Shown here: positions 1 through 9,364 of the stretch, one piece after another
Layout of the letters: the number at the start of each line of letters is the position of its first letter
How positions within the stretch are numbered: position 1 is the first letter of the stretch
NCBI RefSeq assembly: GCF_030296835.1
Contig: NZ_AP027922.1
Location: 2,356,001-2,420,000 of the forward strand
Source of the DNA: Pseudoalteromonas sp. MM1
Lineage (GTDB): Bacteria > Pseudomonadota > Gammaproteobacteria > Enterobacterales > Alteromonadaceae
Direction of reading: 5' to 3'
Length of the DNA stretch: 64,000 nt
The notes under the pieces: generated by a model
Told to the model about the DNA's origin: nothing
Seen by the model: only the letters and a program-made list of their open reading frames with translations
The model's database searches: none
Made by a program: the position numbers and the translations under genes

Positions 1-184
1 ACGTAAAGCTTACCGCCGCAAGGGGCTCTGTGCCCAACATACTGATAAAAAATGTATCAACTATATTGAACATCATCAGCGTGACCATGCCAAATATCAT
101 CGGGATGGTCATTTTTTTCAATGTAGGCAAGATGGGATCGTTAAGTAAATCTGGGCGTGATTGAGAATGTGAAGTTTCGCGCAT
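1..184 (-). CDS. MATE family efflux transporter, N-terminal part (cut by window edge)
   Basis: The first 61 codons read on the minus strand give a short hydrophilic start (MRETSHSQSRPDLL) followed by KKMTIPMIFGMVTLMMFNIVDTF and FISMLGTEPLAAVSF. This matches the first transmembrane helix and first loop of MATE (NorM/DinF-type) multidrug/Na+ antiporters, inner-membrane proteins of 12 helices. The ATG is at 184-182, with an AGAGG-like ribosome site about 10 bases upstream. The rest lies outside the window, so substrate and subfamily cannot be judged. Confidence 0.75.
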   Translation of the reverse strand, partial: MRETSHSQSRPDLLNDPILPTLKKMTIPMIFGMVTLMMFNIVDTFFISMLGTEPLAAVSFT

Positions 185-1190
185 GGAATAAATTAGCCTC
201 TATTACTGAGCGAGCCATTTTAAAGCATCATAGCAATTCAAGCCACGGATTTATCAATGGATTTAACACTGATAATAAAACAACAGTCATAAAAATAACT
301 AAAGTTGAATTTTTAAGCATTTGTGCACAAATAAGCCTTTAGTGAGCTAAAAAACAATAAGTGAACATTTATATTACTTTTTTAACATTTAACCTTGCAA
401 ATTCGCTGAATTTTTACACAGCACAATATTAATCCTTATCGTAACGAATTAATTTATTCATCGTTGTTGGGTAGTTCAGCATGCATTTATAACTCTATGT
501 TTTTTATAGCAATAAAAAAATCGTTTTAAAAGCTTGAAATCGTTGTAGCGCCCTAAAACTCTGGTCGGGGCACTGTTCTTAAAGTTTCATAAACAGAGTT
601 ATCCACAGAAACCGTGGATAACTCAGCTCAGCCCGCATTTATAAAGGCTTGCGCGCTGGCTTAAAATAAGCTCAGGTCCAACCTTTGCTCAAAACTAAAG
701 TTAAAAACTTATCAATGCTTGCAAACAAAAAATTAAGCTAAGCCAAATCTTCGTGCCTAATGCAGATACAAGTGACTTGATAAGTTAAGGTAAATATTTA
801 GCAACTTATTGATTGTTTTGTTTTTGTGCAGCTTTTTAAAATAAAGTTCCCAGCCAAGGCTTTGCTAGTTTAGCCCTCCTTAAATGCCGTATTACGAAAA
901 AACTGCCCTACTGGATTTTTCAAAAATATCTGCTAGTGAAATTTATTCTTTATTTTATGACGATAAGGTTAAACACAAATTTACTGATTTAACGGAGTAA
1001 ATATTGCCTCAAGCGGATTTTTTACACATAAATTAAACAATGGCTGTTTTATGTTCGCTGCTTTTTTTGTATTGGTGCAAGTTTAAATAGAGAATTATTA
1101 CCGTGTTTTGCTTAAATAGAGTTATAAAATGCGCAGATCGAACATAAAAACAACGAATAAACTTCTTTTTTAAATTTATGACTTTTATAT
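185..1190. other. Gene-free 1-kb AT-rich region
   Basis: No convincing coding region was found on either strand. The short open frame starting at 157 overlaps the MATE start and has no recognisable content. The region holds the upstream region of the MATE gene and an 11-bp perfect DnaA-box dyad at 596-624 (listed separately). It ends at the tRNA-Asn promoter. Confidence 0.6.
596..624. promoter_or_regulatory. Perfect inverted pair of DnaA-box-like sites
   Basis: GAGTTATCCAC (596-606) and its exact reverse complement GTGGATAACTC (614-624) flank a 7-bp spacer. The left arm continues to TTATCCACA, the classical DnaA box; the right arm has one mismatch to it. This could be a DnaA-binding site for titration or gene regulation. 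It could also simply be a hairpin, but there is no T-run to make it an intrinsic terminator. It is not called an origin because no DnaA, DnaN or further box cluster is nearby. Confidence 0.5.
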
Positions 1191-1191
1191 G

Positions 1192-1220
1192 TTGACACTT
1201 TGCACCTCCATCATTAATAT
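1192..1220 (+). promoter_or_regulatory. Promoter of the tRNA-Asn array
   Basis: TTGACA at 1192-1197, a 17-bp spacer, and TAATAT at 1215-1220, followed by a GC-rich discriminator (CGCCCC). This is a near-consensus sigma-70 promoter with the GC discriminator typical of stringently controlled stable-RNA genes. The first tRNA starts 27 bp downstream of the -10 box. Confidence 0.8.
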
Positions 1221-1246
1221 TTCGCCCCGTTGAAAGGCATGACGCT

Positions 1247-1323
1247 TCCCCCTTAGCTCAGTTGGTTAGAGCGACGGACTGTTAATCCGCAGGTCCCCCG
1301 TTCGAGTCGGGGAGGGGGAGCCA
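1247..1323 (+). tRNA. tRNA-Asn(GTT) copy 1
   Basis: 77-nt cloverleaf with acceptor TCCCCCT/AGGGGGA, anticodon GTT at 1281-1283, TTCGAGT T-loop and encoded CCA. First of four identical copies. Confidence 0.97.
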
Positions 1324-1344
1324 AGTTTTTCAATCATAAACGAT

Positions 1345-1421
1345 TCCCCCTTAGCTCAGTTGGTTAGAGCGACGGACTGTTAATCCGCAGGTCCCCCGTT
1401 CGAGTCGGGGAGGGGGAGCCA
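1345..1421 (+). tRNA. tRNA-Asn(GTT) copy 2
   Basis: Identical in sequence to copy 1, separated from it by a 21-nt spacer, with encoded CCA. Confidence 0.97.
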
Positions 1422-1442
1422 AGTTTATGTTTATGATGTAGT

Positions 1443-1519
1443 TCCCCCTTAGCTCAGTTGGTTAGAGCGACGGACTGTTAATCCGCAGGTCCCCCGTTCG
1501 AGTCGGGGAGGGGGAGCCA
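1443..1519 (+). tRNA. tRNA-Asn(GTT) copy 3
   Basis: Identical to copies 1 and 2, after a 21-nt spacer. Confidence 0.97.
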
Positions 1520-1545
1520 AATCATAAAATCATATCTCAATTTGT

Positions 1546-1622
1546 TCCCCCTTAGCTCAGTTGGTTAGAGCGACGGACTGTTAATCCGCAGGTCCCCCGT
1601 TCGAGTCGGGGAGGGGGAGCCA
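1546..1622 (+). tRNA. tRNA-Asn(GTT) copy 4
   Basis: Identical fourth copy, after a 26-nt spacer. No clear intrinsic terminator follows before the next gene at 1771, so some read-through into that gene is possible. Confidence 0.97.
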
Positions 1623-1770
1623 ATCATAAGAATTTCATAGACATTTCAGTAATTTTCCACTACTCTTCTGCTTTATAACTAAAACATAATTTCTATTCTA
1701 ATGTGTTGCTATTAGTTGAATGATCAAGGACCTGATTCCTTTCCTTTTGAACTATTAAAAGATTGATAAC

Positions 1771-3714
1771 ATGGCTGGCTTTAAAAAACTTATTTTTATA
1801 CAAATCCTGTCTTGGCTTGTATGTGTTGCGGCTGGAAGCTACTTCATTTCTGTAAGCTTTAATAATGCAGTAAGTGAAGCGCAAACGTCAGCACAAACCA
1901 GTGTAACACGCTACATTAACAGTTTAACTAGCGAAGAGCTTTCGCCTGAAAGTATAAAAAAAGCGATTGGCGATGGTAAAACATTTTCAAGCTTTATACT
2001 AAGAGACTACCAAGGGGCTGAAGTATTTTCAGTTAACTCCCCTGCCCAGCTCCCCATGTTTGCTGAATTTATTCAATCTAGCTTTAATTCGGTTCGTCCT
2101 CAGTTTGCCGTTAACGACGCCGCAGATATAAAAGTAGAATTTACACTCAACATTGAACGTTTAGCGCAGCAACTACAAACCTCGTTATTTATAGTTATAT
2201 TTATTTCTGCTTTTTTAGTGATTATCCCAATCATATTAATGAAATCTATTTTTCATAGCTTAAATAAAAATATCAGCATGACCGTTGCCGATGTAATAGA
2301 CATTTACATTAACCAAAATCAAATTGGCGACGACCTAGATACCGCGCTTGATGCCAGTAAAATGAAAAAACTAGGTAAAGATTTAGTCCCTAGCTTTAAT
2401 CGCCTTTCGCATTTTTTAAAAAATAAAAATGATGATATTCAAAACGCTGCCCTCAGCATTAAGCAAGAAGCCTATAAAGATGTTATTACCGAATTAGGTA
2501 ACCGTAATATGTTTGTTGAATATTACGAAAAGCACATCGAAAACAGTGAGCGCAGTACCTTTGGCTCGCTAGCGCTTGTACGCTGTAGTGAGCTGCAATC
2601 AATAAATCAAAGTCGTGGCTATCAAAAAGGTGATGACTACGTTAAAGGTGTGGCGGATATAATTAAGCATATAAGCGGCACTTACACCGGCAGCCAAGTA
2701 TTTAGGCTAAATAGCTCAGACTTTGCCATAGTATTACCTAATACCCCTCTTAAAGAAGCAGAGCGTTTTGGTGAAAACCTGCAATCGCGCTTTACTCAAT
2801 ACCAGCAAAATCAGGAGCTCAGCTCTGTGGCTAATACGGGTATTGTAGGCTACGAAAAAGGCAAACCGCTGGGCGAGCTATTATCGGTTGTAGATAACGC
2901 AATGAGTATGGCGCAATCTAAGCAAGTAAATGCATGGCATGTGCAGCGCGAAACCGATTTAGTTAATAATGTAAGTGCTGGGTTTGGTAACCAAAACTGG
3001 CGTAAAGTGATTAACGAAGTAATTGAATCAAAACGTGTTCACTTAGTAATGCAAAATATTATGCCGCTGGGTAAAAGTATTAAGGCTTATGCAGAGATAC
3101 AAGTACGTTTTAAGACCGAAGATAACCAAGTGCTTCCTACGGCCTCATTTTTAGCTATGGCCGAAAAGCTCGACATGGCCATAGAAATTGACCGCTTAAT
3201 TATTGACTCGTCACTTGAAAAAATTAAAAGCCGCAACCTGTCTGAAAAGTTTTTTGGCCTGAATGTAACCGCCTCAAGCGCCCATAACGACCAATTTGTT
3301 ATTTGGTTAGAACGCCGCTTATTAAAAGATACACATATAGCCTCTAAATTAGTATTTGAAGTAAGTGAGTTTGGCCTACAGCAAAATATTAAAGCCAGTA
3401 AACGCTTTATTGATATGGTGCATCGTGTAGGGGCCCGCGTAACGGTTGAACGCTTTGGTGTAGGATTAACTTCGTTTAAGTTTTTCCGTGATTTAAAACC
3501 CGACTTTATTAAAATGGATGCAAGTTACACCCGCGGCCTAGAAGATGATAAAAACAATCAATACTTTATGCGCCTAATGGTTGATTTAGCCCACCGCATT
3601 GGTGTGAGTGTGTTTGCAGAGGGCGTTGAAAGCCAAGAAGAAAAACACATAGTAGAAACGCTTTGCCTAGACGGCGTACAAGGTTATTACATAGAAAAAC
3701 CTAAAGATATTTAG
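1771..3714 (+). CDS. Membrane protein with degenerate GGDEF and EAL domains (LapD/CsrD-like)
   Basis: A 647-residue inner-membrane protein. It has a transmembrane helix at about 7-27, a periplasmic segment to about 136, a second helix at 138-158, a HAMP-like linker, a GGDEF-family domain (about 230-395) and an EAL-family domain (about 405-645). The GGDEF signature is replaced by NSSDF (314-318). The EAL motif reads AEIQ (441-444), and the DDFGTG loop reads ERFGVG. It is therefore unlikely to make or cleave c-di-GMP. The layout and length match both LapD (c-di-GMP receptor controlling an adhesin protease) and CsrD/MshH (RNA-turnover factor; its HRSDF motif resembles NSSDF here). No lapG, adhesin or csr partner is nearby, so the choice stays open. 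A strong bidirectional terminator follows. Confidence 0.85.
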   Translation: MAGFKKLIFIQILSWLVCVAAGSYFISVSFNNAVSEAQTSAQTSVTRYINSLTSEELSPESIKKAIGDGKTFSSFILRDYQGAEVFSVNSPAQLPMFAEFIQSSFNSVRPQFAVNDAADIKVEFTLNIERLAQQLQTSLFIVIFISAFLVIIPIILMKSIFHSLNKNISMTVADVIDIYINQNQIGDDLDTALDASKMKKLGKDLVPSFNRLSHFLKNKNDDIQNAALSIKQEAYKDVITELGNRNMFVEYYEKHIENSERSTFGSLALVRCSELQSINQSRGYQKGDDYVKGVADIIKHISGTYTGSQVFRLNSSDFAIVLPNTPLKEAERFGENLQSRFTQYQQNQELSSVANTGIVGYEKGKPLGELLSVVDNAMSMAQSKQVNAWHVQRETDLVNNVSAGFGNQNWRKVINEVIESKRVHLVMQNIMPLGKSIKAYAEIQVRFKTEDNQVLPTASFLAMAEKLDMAIEIDRLIIDSSLEKIKSRNLSEKFFGLNVTASSAHNDQFVIWLERRLLKDTHIASKLVFEVSEFGLQQNIKASKRFIDMVHRVGARVTVERFGVGLTSFKFFRDLKPDFIKMDASYTRGLEDDKNNQYFMRLMVDLAHRIGVSVFAEGVESQEEKHIVETLCLDGVQGYYIEKPKDI

Positions 3715-3734
3715 CACCAACCCTTAATTAAAGT

Positions 3735-3760
3735 AAAAAAGAGCACATGTGCTCTTTTTT
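3735..3760. terminator. Intrinsic terminator after the GGDEF/EAL gene
   Basis: A-rich arm plus GAGCAC (3741-3746), 2-nt centre, GTGCTC (3749-3754), then six T. It ends transcription before the rsx operon. Confidence 0.85.
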
Positions 3761-3927
3761 GCGTTTAGCTGTTTAATTTTCGCTTACTTTAAAATCACAT
3801 AAATTTTACAGCTTTGTGATCGCTTAATTATTTTACCCTGTTTATTTAACTGATAACGACTCGCATATGTTGTTTATCGGGGCAGAAAAAAGGATAATAC
3901 ACAGGATTTTAATAGCGCGAGGCACAC

Positions 3928-4509
3928 ATGACAGAATATGTCTTGTTATTGATTGGAACCGTTCTAGTTAATAACTTTGTATTAGTACAATTTTTAGGCT
4001 TATGTCCATTTATGGGTGTATCAGGCAAGCTTGATACCGCAATTGGCATGTCTTTAGCAACCACATTTGTGCTTACTCTTGCCTCTGTTACAAGCTATTT
4101 AGTTAATCAATATATTTTAGCACCGCTAGATATCGAATTTTTACGCACCATGAGCTTTATTTTAGTAATTGCTGTAGTTGTGCAATTTACCGAAATGGTT
4201 GTGCGTAAAACAAGCCCGACTTTATACCGGTTACTGGGTATATTTTTACCGCTGATCACCACTAACTGTGCGGTATTAGGTGTTGCGCTTCTTAACATAA
4301 AAGAAGATCACACCTTTTTACAATCGGCCGTGTATGGTTTTGGCGCAGCTGTTGGCTTTTCATTAGTACTTGTATTATTTGCAGCGCTGCGCGAACGCCT
4401 TGCTGCTGCAGATGTTCCTACCCCGTTTAAAGGCGCCTCAATAGCCATGATCACCGCCGGCTTAATGTCGATGGCGTTTATGGGTTTTACCGGATTAGTG
4501 AAGTTTTAA
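3928..4509 (+). CDS. rsxA: Electron transport complex subunit RsxA/RnfA
   Basis: A 193-residue integral membrane subunit of the Rsx/Rnf complex, which couples NADH oxidation to ion gradients or, in E. coli, keeps SoxR reduced. About six hydrophobic helices are visible. The conserved [18 protein letters not shown] near the N terminus and [12 protein letters not shown] in the middle carry the cysteines that bind the intramembrane FeS centre shared with RsxE. The start ATG has GAGG a few bases upstream. First gene of rsxABCDGE, one base ahead of rsxB. Length is normal for the family. Confidence 0.97.
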   Translation: MTEYVLLLIGTVLVNNFVLVQFLGLCPFMGVSGKLDTAIGMSLATTFVLTLASVTSYLVNQYILAPLDIEFLRTMSFILVIAVVVQFTEMVVRKTSPTLYRLLGIFLPLITTNCAVLGVALLNIKEDHTFLQSAVYGFGAAVGFSLVLVLFAALRERLAAADVPTPFKGASIAMITAGLMSMAFMGFTGLVKF

Positions 4510-4510
4510 T

Positions 4511-5065
4511 ATGACCTTAATATATGCCTTGATAGCGCTTGGCTCGCTAGCGCTTGTTTTTGGACTTATTTTAGGCTTTGCAGCTATTCGCTTTCGTGTA
4601 GAAGGCGACCCAATTGTTGAGCAAATAGATACCATTTTACCGCAAACCCAGTGTGGCCAGTGTGGCTACCCAGGCTGTCGTCCCTACGCTGAGGCAATTG
4701 CCAACGGGGATGAAATTAATAAATGCCCTCCAGGCGGTGAAGCAACGGTTAAAAAACTGGCCGATTTAATGGGCGTTGAGCCTAAACCGCTTGCCGGTGG
4801 TGAGCAAGCAGAGCCGATAAAAACAGTGGCCTATATTCGCGAAGACGAGTGCATAGGCTGTACTAAGTGTATTCAGGCATGCCCTGTGGATGCCATTGTT
4901 GGTGCTACACGCCAAATGCACACTGTATTAATAGAAGAATGTACCGGCTGCGATTTATGTGTAGAGCCCTGCCCTGTAGATTGCATTGATATGCTGCCTG
5001 TAGCCGAAACAAAACAAAACTGGAAATGGCAACTTGATGCTATTCCTGTCACGCAAATAGATTAG
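4511..5065 (+). CDS. rsxB: Electron transport complex subunit RsxB/RnfB (ferredoxin subunit)
   Basis: 184 residues. An N-terminal membrane anchor (about 3-24) is followed by a four-cysteine Fe-S motif (C48, C51, C56, C72) and two ferredoxin-type 4Fe-4S motifs (C114/117/120/124 and C144/147/150/154). In the family this cytoplasmic-facing subunit passes electrons between RsxC and the membrane subunits. It starts 1 base after the rsxA stop and is followed at 8 bases by rsxC, so translation is probably coupled. Confidence 0.97.
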   Translation: MTLIYALIALGSLALVFGLILGFAAIRFRVEGDPIVEQIDTILPQTQCGQCGYPGCRPYAEAIANGDEINKCPPGGEATVKKLADLMGVEPKPLAGGEQAEPIKTVAYIREDECIGCTKCIQACPVDAIVGATRQMHTVLIEECTGCDLCVEPCPVDCIDMLPVAETKQNWKWQLDAIPVTQID

Positions 5066-5073
5066 AGGTTTGA

Positions 5074-7674
5074 GTGGAAAAGTTACTTGAACAAATTAAA
5101 AAAGGCACTGTTTGGGCATTCCCAGGCGGCGTGCATCCACCACAACAAAAAACACTCTCTAACAGTGCGCGTATTGCTAGGCTCCCTCTACCTGATAAAT
5201 TAGTTGTACCAATTAAACAGCACATTGGTGCTAACGGTAAATTAATTGTAGAAAAAGGCCAACAGGTATTAAAAGGCCAAGCACTTACCGTGCCCGTTGC
5301 GAATTGGTCTGTGCCTGTACATGCGCCCAGCTCTGGTACCATAACAGATATTGCCTCTATGCCTTCGGCGCATCCATCGGCTTTACCTGAGCTAAGTATT
5401 ATTATTGAGCCTGATGGCAAGGATCAATGGTGCGAACTGACTCCTCCCCCTAACCCAAGTGAGCTTAGCCACGATGAATTAGTCGATATAATTCATCAAG
5501 CAGGTATAAGTGGTATGGGTGGAGCAGGCTTTCCTACTTATGTAAAAGCCGATATAAAACAACCTATTGAGTTTTTAATTGTTAATGCTGTTGAGTGCGA
5601 ACCATACATAACAGCCGATGATGTGTTAATGCGTGAACATGCCAAGCAAGTAGTGCAAGGCATTGAGCTAATGCAACAAATTTTAAACCCGACACTGTGT
5701 ATTGTTGGCATTGAAGATAATAAGCCCGAAGCCATAGCGGCTATGAAAAGTGCCGCAGAGCACAAAACCAATATTGTTATTCAAACAGTCCCTACTGTTT
5801 ATCCATCAGGTGGCGAAAAACAATTAATTAAATTACTTACAAACCGTGAAGTACCTAGTGGCGGTATTCCGGCCGATATTGGTATTTTAGTGCACAACAC
5901 AGGAACTTTGTTTGCTGTGCAGCAGGCAGTATACGAAGGTAAACCGCTTATTGAACGCGTTGTTACAGTAACAGGCAACACCATTCATAATGCGGGTAAT
6001 GTATGGGCATTATTAGGCACTGAAGTTAAACACCTACTTGATTGCCAAGGTTTTTCACCCGTACCACAGCAGCGCGTTGTCATGGGCGGGCCAATGATGG
6101 GCTTTACCTTGCCTACTGTTCGTATTGGTGTAATTAAAACCACCAACTGTATTTTAGCCCCCGATCATAAAGAGCTGGCAGAACCAGGCCCCGAAAAAGC
6201 CTGTATACGTTGTAGTGCCTGTGCAGATGCCTGCCCTGCTTCGTTATTACCACAGCAATTACAATGGTTTGCAAAATCAAAAGAATACGACAAATTACAA
6301 GAGCACAACTTATTTGATTGTATTGAATGTGGTGCGTGTGCATATGTATGCCCAAGCGAAATACCTCTGGTGCAATACTACCGCGTAGCAAAAGTAGAAA
6401 TAAAAGAGCAGCAAGCCGAAAAAATTAAAGCCGATAGAGCAAAAGAGCGTTTTGACGCTCGTAAAGAGCGCCTAGAGCGCGAACAACAAGAACGTCAAAA
6501 CCGCCATAAACGTAAACCGGCCGCTAAATCTGACGATGAAAAGCAAAAAGTAGCAGATGCACTCGCTCGTGTTAAAAATAAATCAGATAAAGGCGATGAA
6601 AAATCAGCTGTAGCCGCTGCAATTGCCCGCGCCAAAGCGAAAAAACAGCAAGGTGAAGAGCTAGAGCCAGATAACAGTGAAGTAGCTAAAGAGCGTGCAC
6701 TACGTAAAGAAAAAGCGCGTAAATATAAAGAACAAAAAGCTGCCGAGAGCGAGTCATCATCAGCACCTGATGATAAAAAGTCAGCCGTAGCTGCTGCTAT
6801 TGCCCGCGCTAAAGCGAAAAAAGCGGCGCAAGCTGAACAAAGCGCTGAGCCACAAAAAGATGAAGCTCCCGCTGATGATAAAAAGTCAGCCGTAGCTGCT
6901 GCTATTGCCCGTGCTAAAGCGAAAAAAGCAGCGCAAGCTGAGCAAAGCGCTGAGCCACAAAGCGATGAAGCACCCGCCCCAGCTGATGACAAAAAAGCAG
7001 CCGTAGCTGCGGCTATTGCTCGCGCTAAAGCTAAAAAAGCCGCTAAATCAGCTGAGCAAACCCAGCAATCAGCTGAACCAAATGCTGCTGAGCAAACAAG
7101 TAATGTTGAGCCTGAAAACTCGCAAGCAAGCCCTCCTGCTGATGACAAAAAAGCGGCCGTAGCTGCGGCTATTGCTCGCGCTAAAGCTAAAAAAGCCGCT
7201 AAATCAGCTGAGCAAACCCAGCAATCAGCTGAACCAAATGCTGCTGAGCAAACAAGTAATGTTGAGCCTGAAAACTCGCAAGCAAGCCCTCCTGCTGATG
7301 ACAAAAAAGCGGCCGTAGCTGCGGCTATTGCCCGCGCTAAAGCTAAAAAAGCCGCTAAATCAGCTGAACCAAATGCTGCTGAGAAAACAAGTAATGTTGA
7401 GCCTGAAAACTCGCAAGAAAGCCCTCCCGCTGATGACAAAAAAGCGGCCGTAGCTGCGGCTATTGCCCGCGCTAAAGCTAAAAAAGCCGCTAAAGAAGCT
7501 GAGCAATCACAAGCAAGTAAACACAGCGCACCTGAACAAAGCAATGAGCCACAAACCAGCAACGGTTCAGACTCTGAGCAAACTGCAGCAGAGAAGAAAA
7601 AAGCCGCCGTGGCCGCCGCAATAGCGCGCGCCAAAGCTAAAAAGTTACAAAAAGAAGGAAATGATCAGTCATGA
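5074..7674 (+). CDS. rsxC: Electron transport complex subunit RsxC/RnfC with long repetitive C-terminal tail
   Basis: 866 residues, peripheral NADH-oxidising subunit of the Rsx complex. It starts at GTG 5074, five bases after an AGAGG ribosome site. The catalytic part (about 1-450) has the RnfC N-terminal barrel/sandwich fold, the glycine-rich GMGGAGFPT nucleotide-binding loop, the flavin-binding Rossmann region and two ferredoxin 4Fe-4S motifs (CIRCSACADACP and CIECGACAYVCP). The remaining ~400 residues are a charged Ala/Lys/Glu-rich tail with eight copies of an AVAAAIARAKAKK unit separated by acidic, Pro/Gln/Ser-rich linkers. Such tails exist in other gammaproteobacterial RsxC proteins and vary in repeat number. 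The stop overlaps the rsxD start (ATGA). Confidence 0.96.
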   Translation: MEKLLEQIKKGTVWAFPGGVHPPQQKTLSNSARIARLPLPDKLVVPIKQHIGANGKLIVEKGQQVLKGQALTVPVANWSVPVHAPSSGTITDIASMPSAHPSALPELSIIIEPDGKDQWCELTPPPNPSELSHDELVDIIHQAGISGMGGAGFPTYVKADIKQPIEFLIVNAVECEPYITADDVLMREHAKQVVQGIELMQQILNPTLCIVGIEDNKPEAIAAMKSAAEHKTNIVIQTVPTVYPSGGEKQLIKLLTNREVPSGGIPADIGILVHNTGTLFAVQQAVYEGKPLIERVVTVTGNTIHNAGNVWALLGTEVKHLLDCQGFSPVPQQRVVMGGPMMGFTLPTVRIGVIKTTNCILAPDHKELAEPGPEKACIRCSACADACPASLLPQQLQWFAKSKEYDKLQEHNLFDCIECGACAYVCPSEIPLVQYYRVAKVEIKEQQAEKIKADRAKERFDARKERLEREQQERQNRHKRKPAAKSDDEKQKVADALARVKNKSDKGDEKSAVAAAIARAKAKKQQGEELEPDNSEVAKERALRKEKARKYKEQKAAESESSSAPDDKKSAVAAAIARAKAKKAAQAEQSAEPQKDEAPADDKKSAVAAAIARAKAKKAAQAEQSAEPQSDEAPAPADDKKAAVAAAIARAKAKKAAKSAEQTQQSAEPNAAEQTSNVEPENSQASPPADDKKAAVAAAIARAKAKKAAKSAEQTQQSAEPNAAEQTSNVEPENSQASPPADDKKAAVAAAIARAKAKKAAKSAEPNAAEKTSNVEPENSQESPPADDKKAAVAAAIARAKAKKAAKEAEQSQASKHSAPEQSNEPQTSNGSDSEQTAAEKKKAAVAAAIARAKAKKLQKEGNDQS
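6604..7644 (+). repeat. Tandem repeat array inside rsxC
   Basis: Eight in-frame copies of a block encoding AVAAAIARAKAKK with variable linkers. Copies at 6985-7140 and 7141-7296 form a direct duplication of 156 bp (52 codons) differing at one base by eye. A shorter third copy follows. The near identity indicates recent slippage or unequal recombination. Confidence 0.9.
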
Positions 7675-8729
7675 AATTAACCATGGCCAGTTCGCCGCAC
7701 AACCATAGCCATAAGTCGTTAACGCGATTAATGCTAACCGTCATTGCTGCGTGTATTCCTGGGCTAATAGCGCAAGTGGTATTTTTTGGGACTGGCGTAC
7801 TTATTCAGTTAGTACTGGCACTTGTTGCTGTGAGCGTATTTGAAGCAGCCATTATGTTAATGCGTAAACGCCCTGTTTGGCCTGCATTGAGTGATGGTAG
7901 TGCTTGGCTTACTGGTGTGCTGTTAGCACTGAGTATTCCGCCGCTGGCGCCTTGGTGGGTCATTATTATTGGCTGTTTATTTGCCATTGTGATTGTAAAG
8001 CAACTTTATGGTGGGCTTGGGTTTAACTTATTTAACCCAGCAATGGCCGCATACGTACTACTTTTAGTCTCGTTTCCGGTGCAAATGACCGCTTGGTTAC
8101 CCGTTACTGATTTACTTAACGCCCCAATTGGCTTTATTGACCAATTACGCCTTATATTTACCGATTTTACCGCTCTGGGCTTTAGTGTTGATCAAGTCCG
8201 TGCCGGCGTTGATGGCCTCACCATGGCCACCCCGCTTGATACAGTTAAAACCGATGTAGCACATGGTCTAACTGTTAGCGAAAGCATGCAAAAACCGATT
8301 TTTTCGCAATGGGCTGGGCTTGGTTGGCTATGGGTTAACCTAGGCTTTTTAGGCGGTGGTTTATACCTATTAAAAGCTAAAATTATAAACTGGCATATTC
8401 CAGTAAGCTTTATAGGCTCACTAGCGCTGTGCAGTGCCATTGGCTATATTGCCGCACCTGGTACCGAGCCGGGTATGGTATTTCACCTATTAAGTGGCGC
8501 GACCATGATGGGCGCATTTTTTATTGCCACCGATCCTGTTTCGGCTGCAACCACCAATAAAGGGCGCTTAATTTATGGCGCGTTAATTGGCTTGTTGGTG
8601 TATTTAATTCGCACCTTTGGTGGTTTCCCTGATGCGGTAGCCTTTAGTGTATTATTAATTAATATTGCTGTACCGCTGATTGATTACTACACCCAACCTC
8701 GCACTTATGGCCACGGAGCAGTAAAATGA
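7671..8729 (+). CDS. rsxD: Electron transport complex subunit RsxD/RnfD
   Basis: 352-residue integral membrane subunit with eight or more hydrophobic helices. DGLTMATPL at 181-189 places a threonine at position 187, the covalent FMN-attachment residue described for RnfD. A second conserved segment, SGATMMGAFFIATDPVSA, lies near the C terminus. It overlaps rsxC by 4 bases at its start and rsxG by 4 bases at its end, a tightly coupled operon arrangement. Confidence 0.96.
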   Translation: MKLTMASSPHNHSHKSLTRLMLTVIAACIPGLIAQVVFFGTGVLIQLVLALVAVSVFEAAIMLMRKRPVWPALSDGSAWLTGVLLALSIPPLAPWWVIIIGCLFAIVIVKQLYGGLGFNLFNPAMAAYVLLLVSFPVQMTAWLPVTDLLNAPIGFIDQLRLIFTDFTALGFSVDQVRAGVDGLTMATPLDTVKTDVAHGLTVSESMQKPIFSQWAGLGWLWVNLGFLGGGLYLLKAKIINWHIPVSFIGSLALCSAIGYIAAPGTEPGMVFHLLSGATMMGAFFIATDPVSAATTNKGRLIYGALIGLLVYLIRTFGGFPDAVAFSVLLINIAVPLIDYYTQPRTYGHGAVK

Positions 8730-9364
8730 TTATTTCATCAATGGCTAAAAATGGCGCGATATTAACAGCCTTTGCGCTGATAACAACAGGCTTAGTTGCC
8801 TCAATTGATGCCTTTACCGCCGATAAAATTGCCGAGCAAGAACGCCTGCAACTAACCTCACAATTACAAGAGGTATTAAACCCAAGCAGCTACGATAATC
8901 AGCTCAATACAAATTGCGTAATTATGAGTGACGAACAACTTGGCCCTTACCCTGAGCAAATTATTTACCGCGCTTATAAAAATCAGCAACCTGTAGCACT
9001 TGTAATCAGGCACATAACACCTAGTGGTTACAGTGGCGATATTAATTTATTAACCGCCGTACTTGCTGATGGCACCATTGCCGGCGTACGTACCACTAAG
9101 CACGAAGAAACGCCCGGCTTAGGCGATAAAGTAGAAGTTAAAAAGTCGCTGTGGATCACTACATTTAACGATTTAACGGTTCAAAGTGAAGACGATGCCC
9201 GTTGGGCGGTAAAAAAAGATGGCGGCCAGTTTGACCAATTTACCGGCGCTACAATTACTCCTCGCGCCGTGGTTGGCTCGGTAAAAAATGCCGTATTATT
9301 TGCAAAAACTAACTTTGACGCCATTTTTAAACAGCCTAATGCTTGCCAAGAGGTAACACAATGA
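8726..9364 (+). CDS. rsxG: Electron transport complex subunit RsxG/RnfG
   Basis: 212 residues. One N-terminal membrane helix (about 8-28) anchors a periplasmic FMN-binding domain. [12 protein letters not shown] near residue 180 is the covalent flavin motif (family consensus SGATxT; Thr in place of the first Ser here, Pro after the second Thr). Its start overlaps the rsxD stop, and its stop overlaps the rsxE start (ATGA). Confidence 0.95.
   Translation: MIISSMAKNGAILTAFALITTGLVASIDAFTADKIAEQERLQLTSQLQEVLNPSSYDNQLNTNCVIMSDEQLGPYPEQIIYRAYKNQQPVALVIRHITPSGYSGDINLLTAVLADGTIAGVRTTKHEETPGLGDKVEVKKSLWITTFNDLTVQSEDDARWAVKKDGGQFDQFTGATITPRAVVGSVKNAVLFAKTNFDAIFKQPNACQEVTQ

Noticed and set aside
157..342. 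61-residue plus-strand frame at the window start
   Set aside because: It overlaps the start of the MATE gene, has no ribosome site and shows no known pattern.
596..624. Replication origin
   Set aside because: Only one pair of DnaA boxes, with no dnaA, dnaN, parA or further boxes nearby.
6495..7634. 379-residue antisense frame inside rsxC
   Set aside because: Low-complexity Ala/Ser/Leu frame created by the repeats on the other strand; no start signal and no independent motif.
9343..9360. Earlier start of rsxE
   Set aside because: ATG 9361 overlaps the rsxG stop like the other operon junctions and has the better ribosome site.
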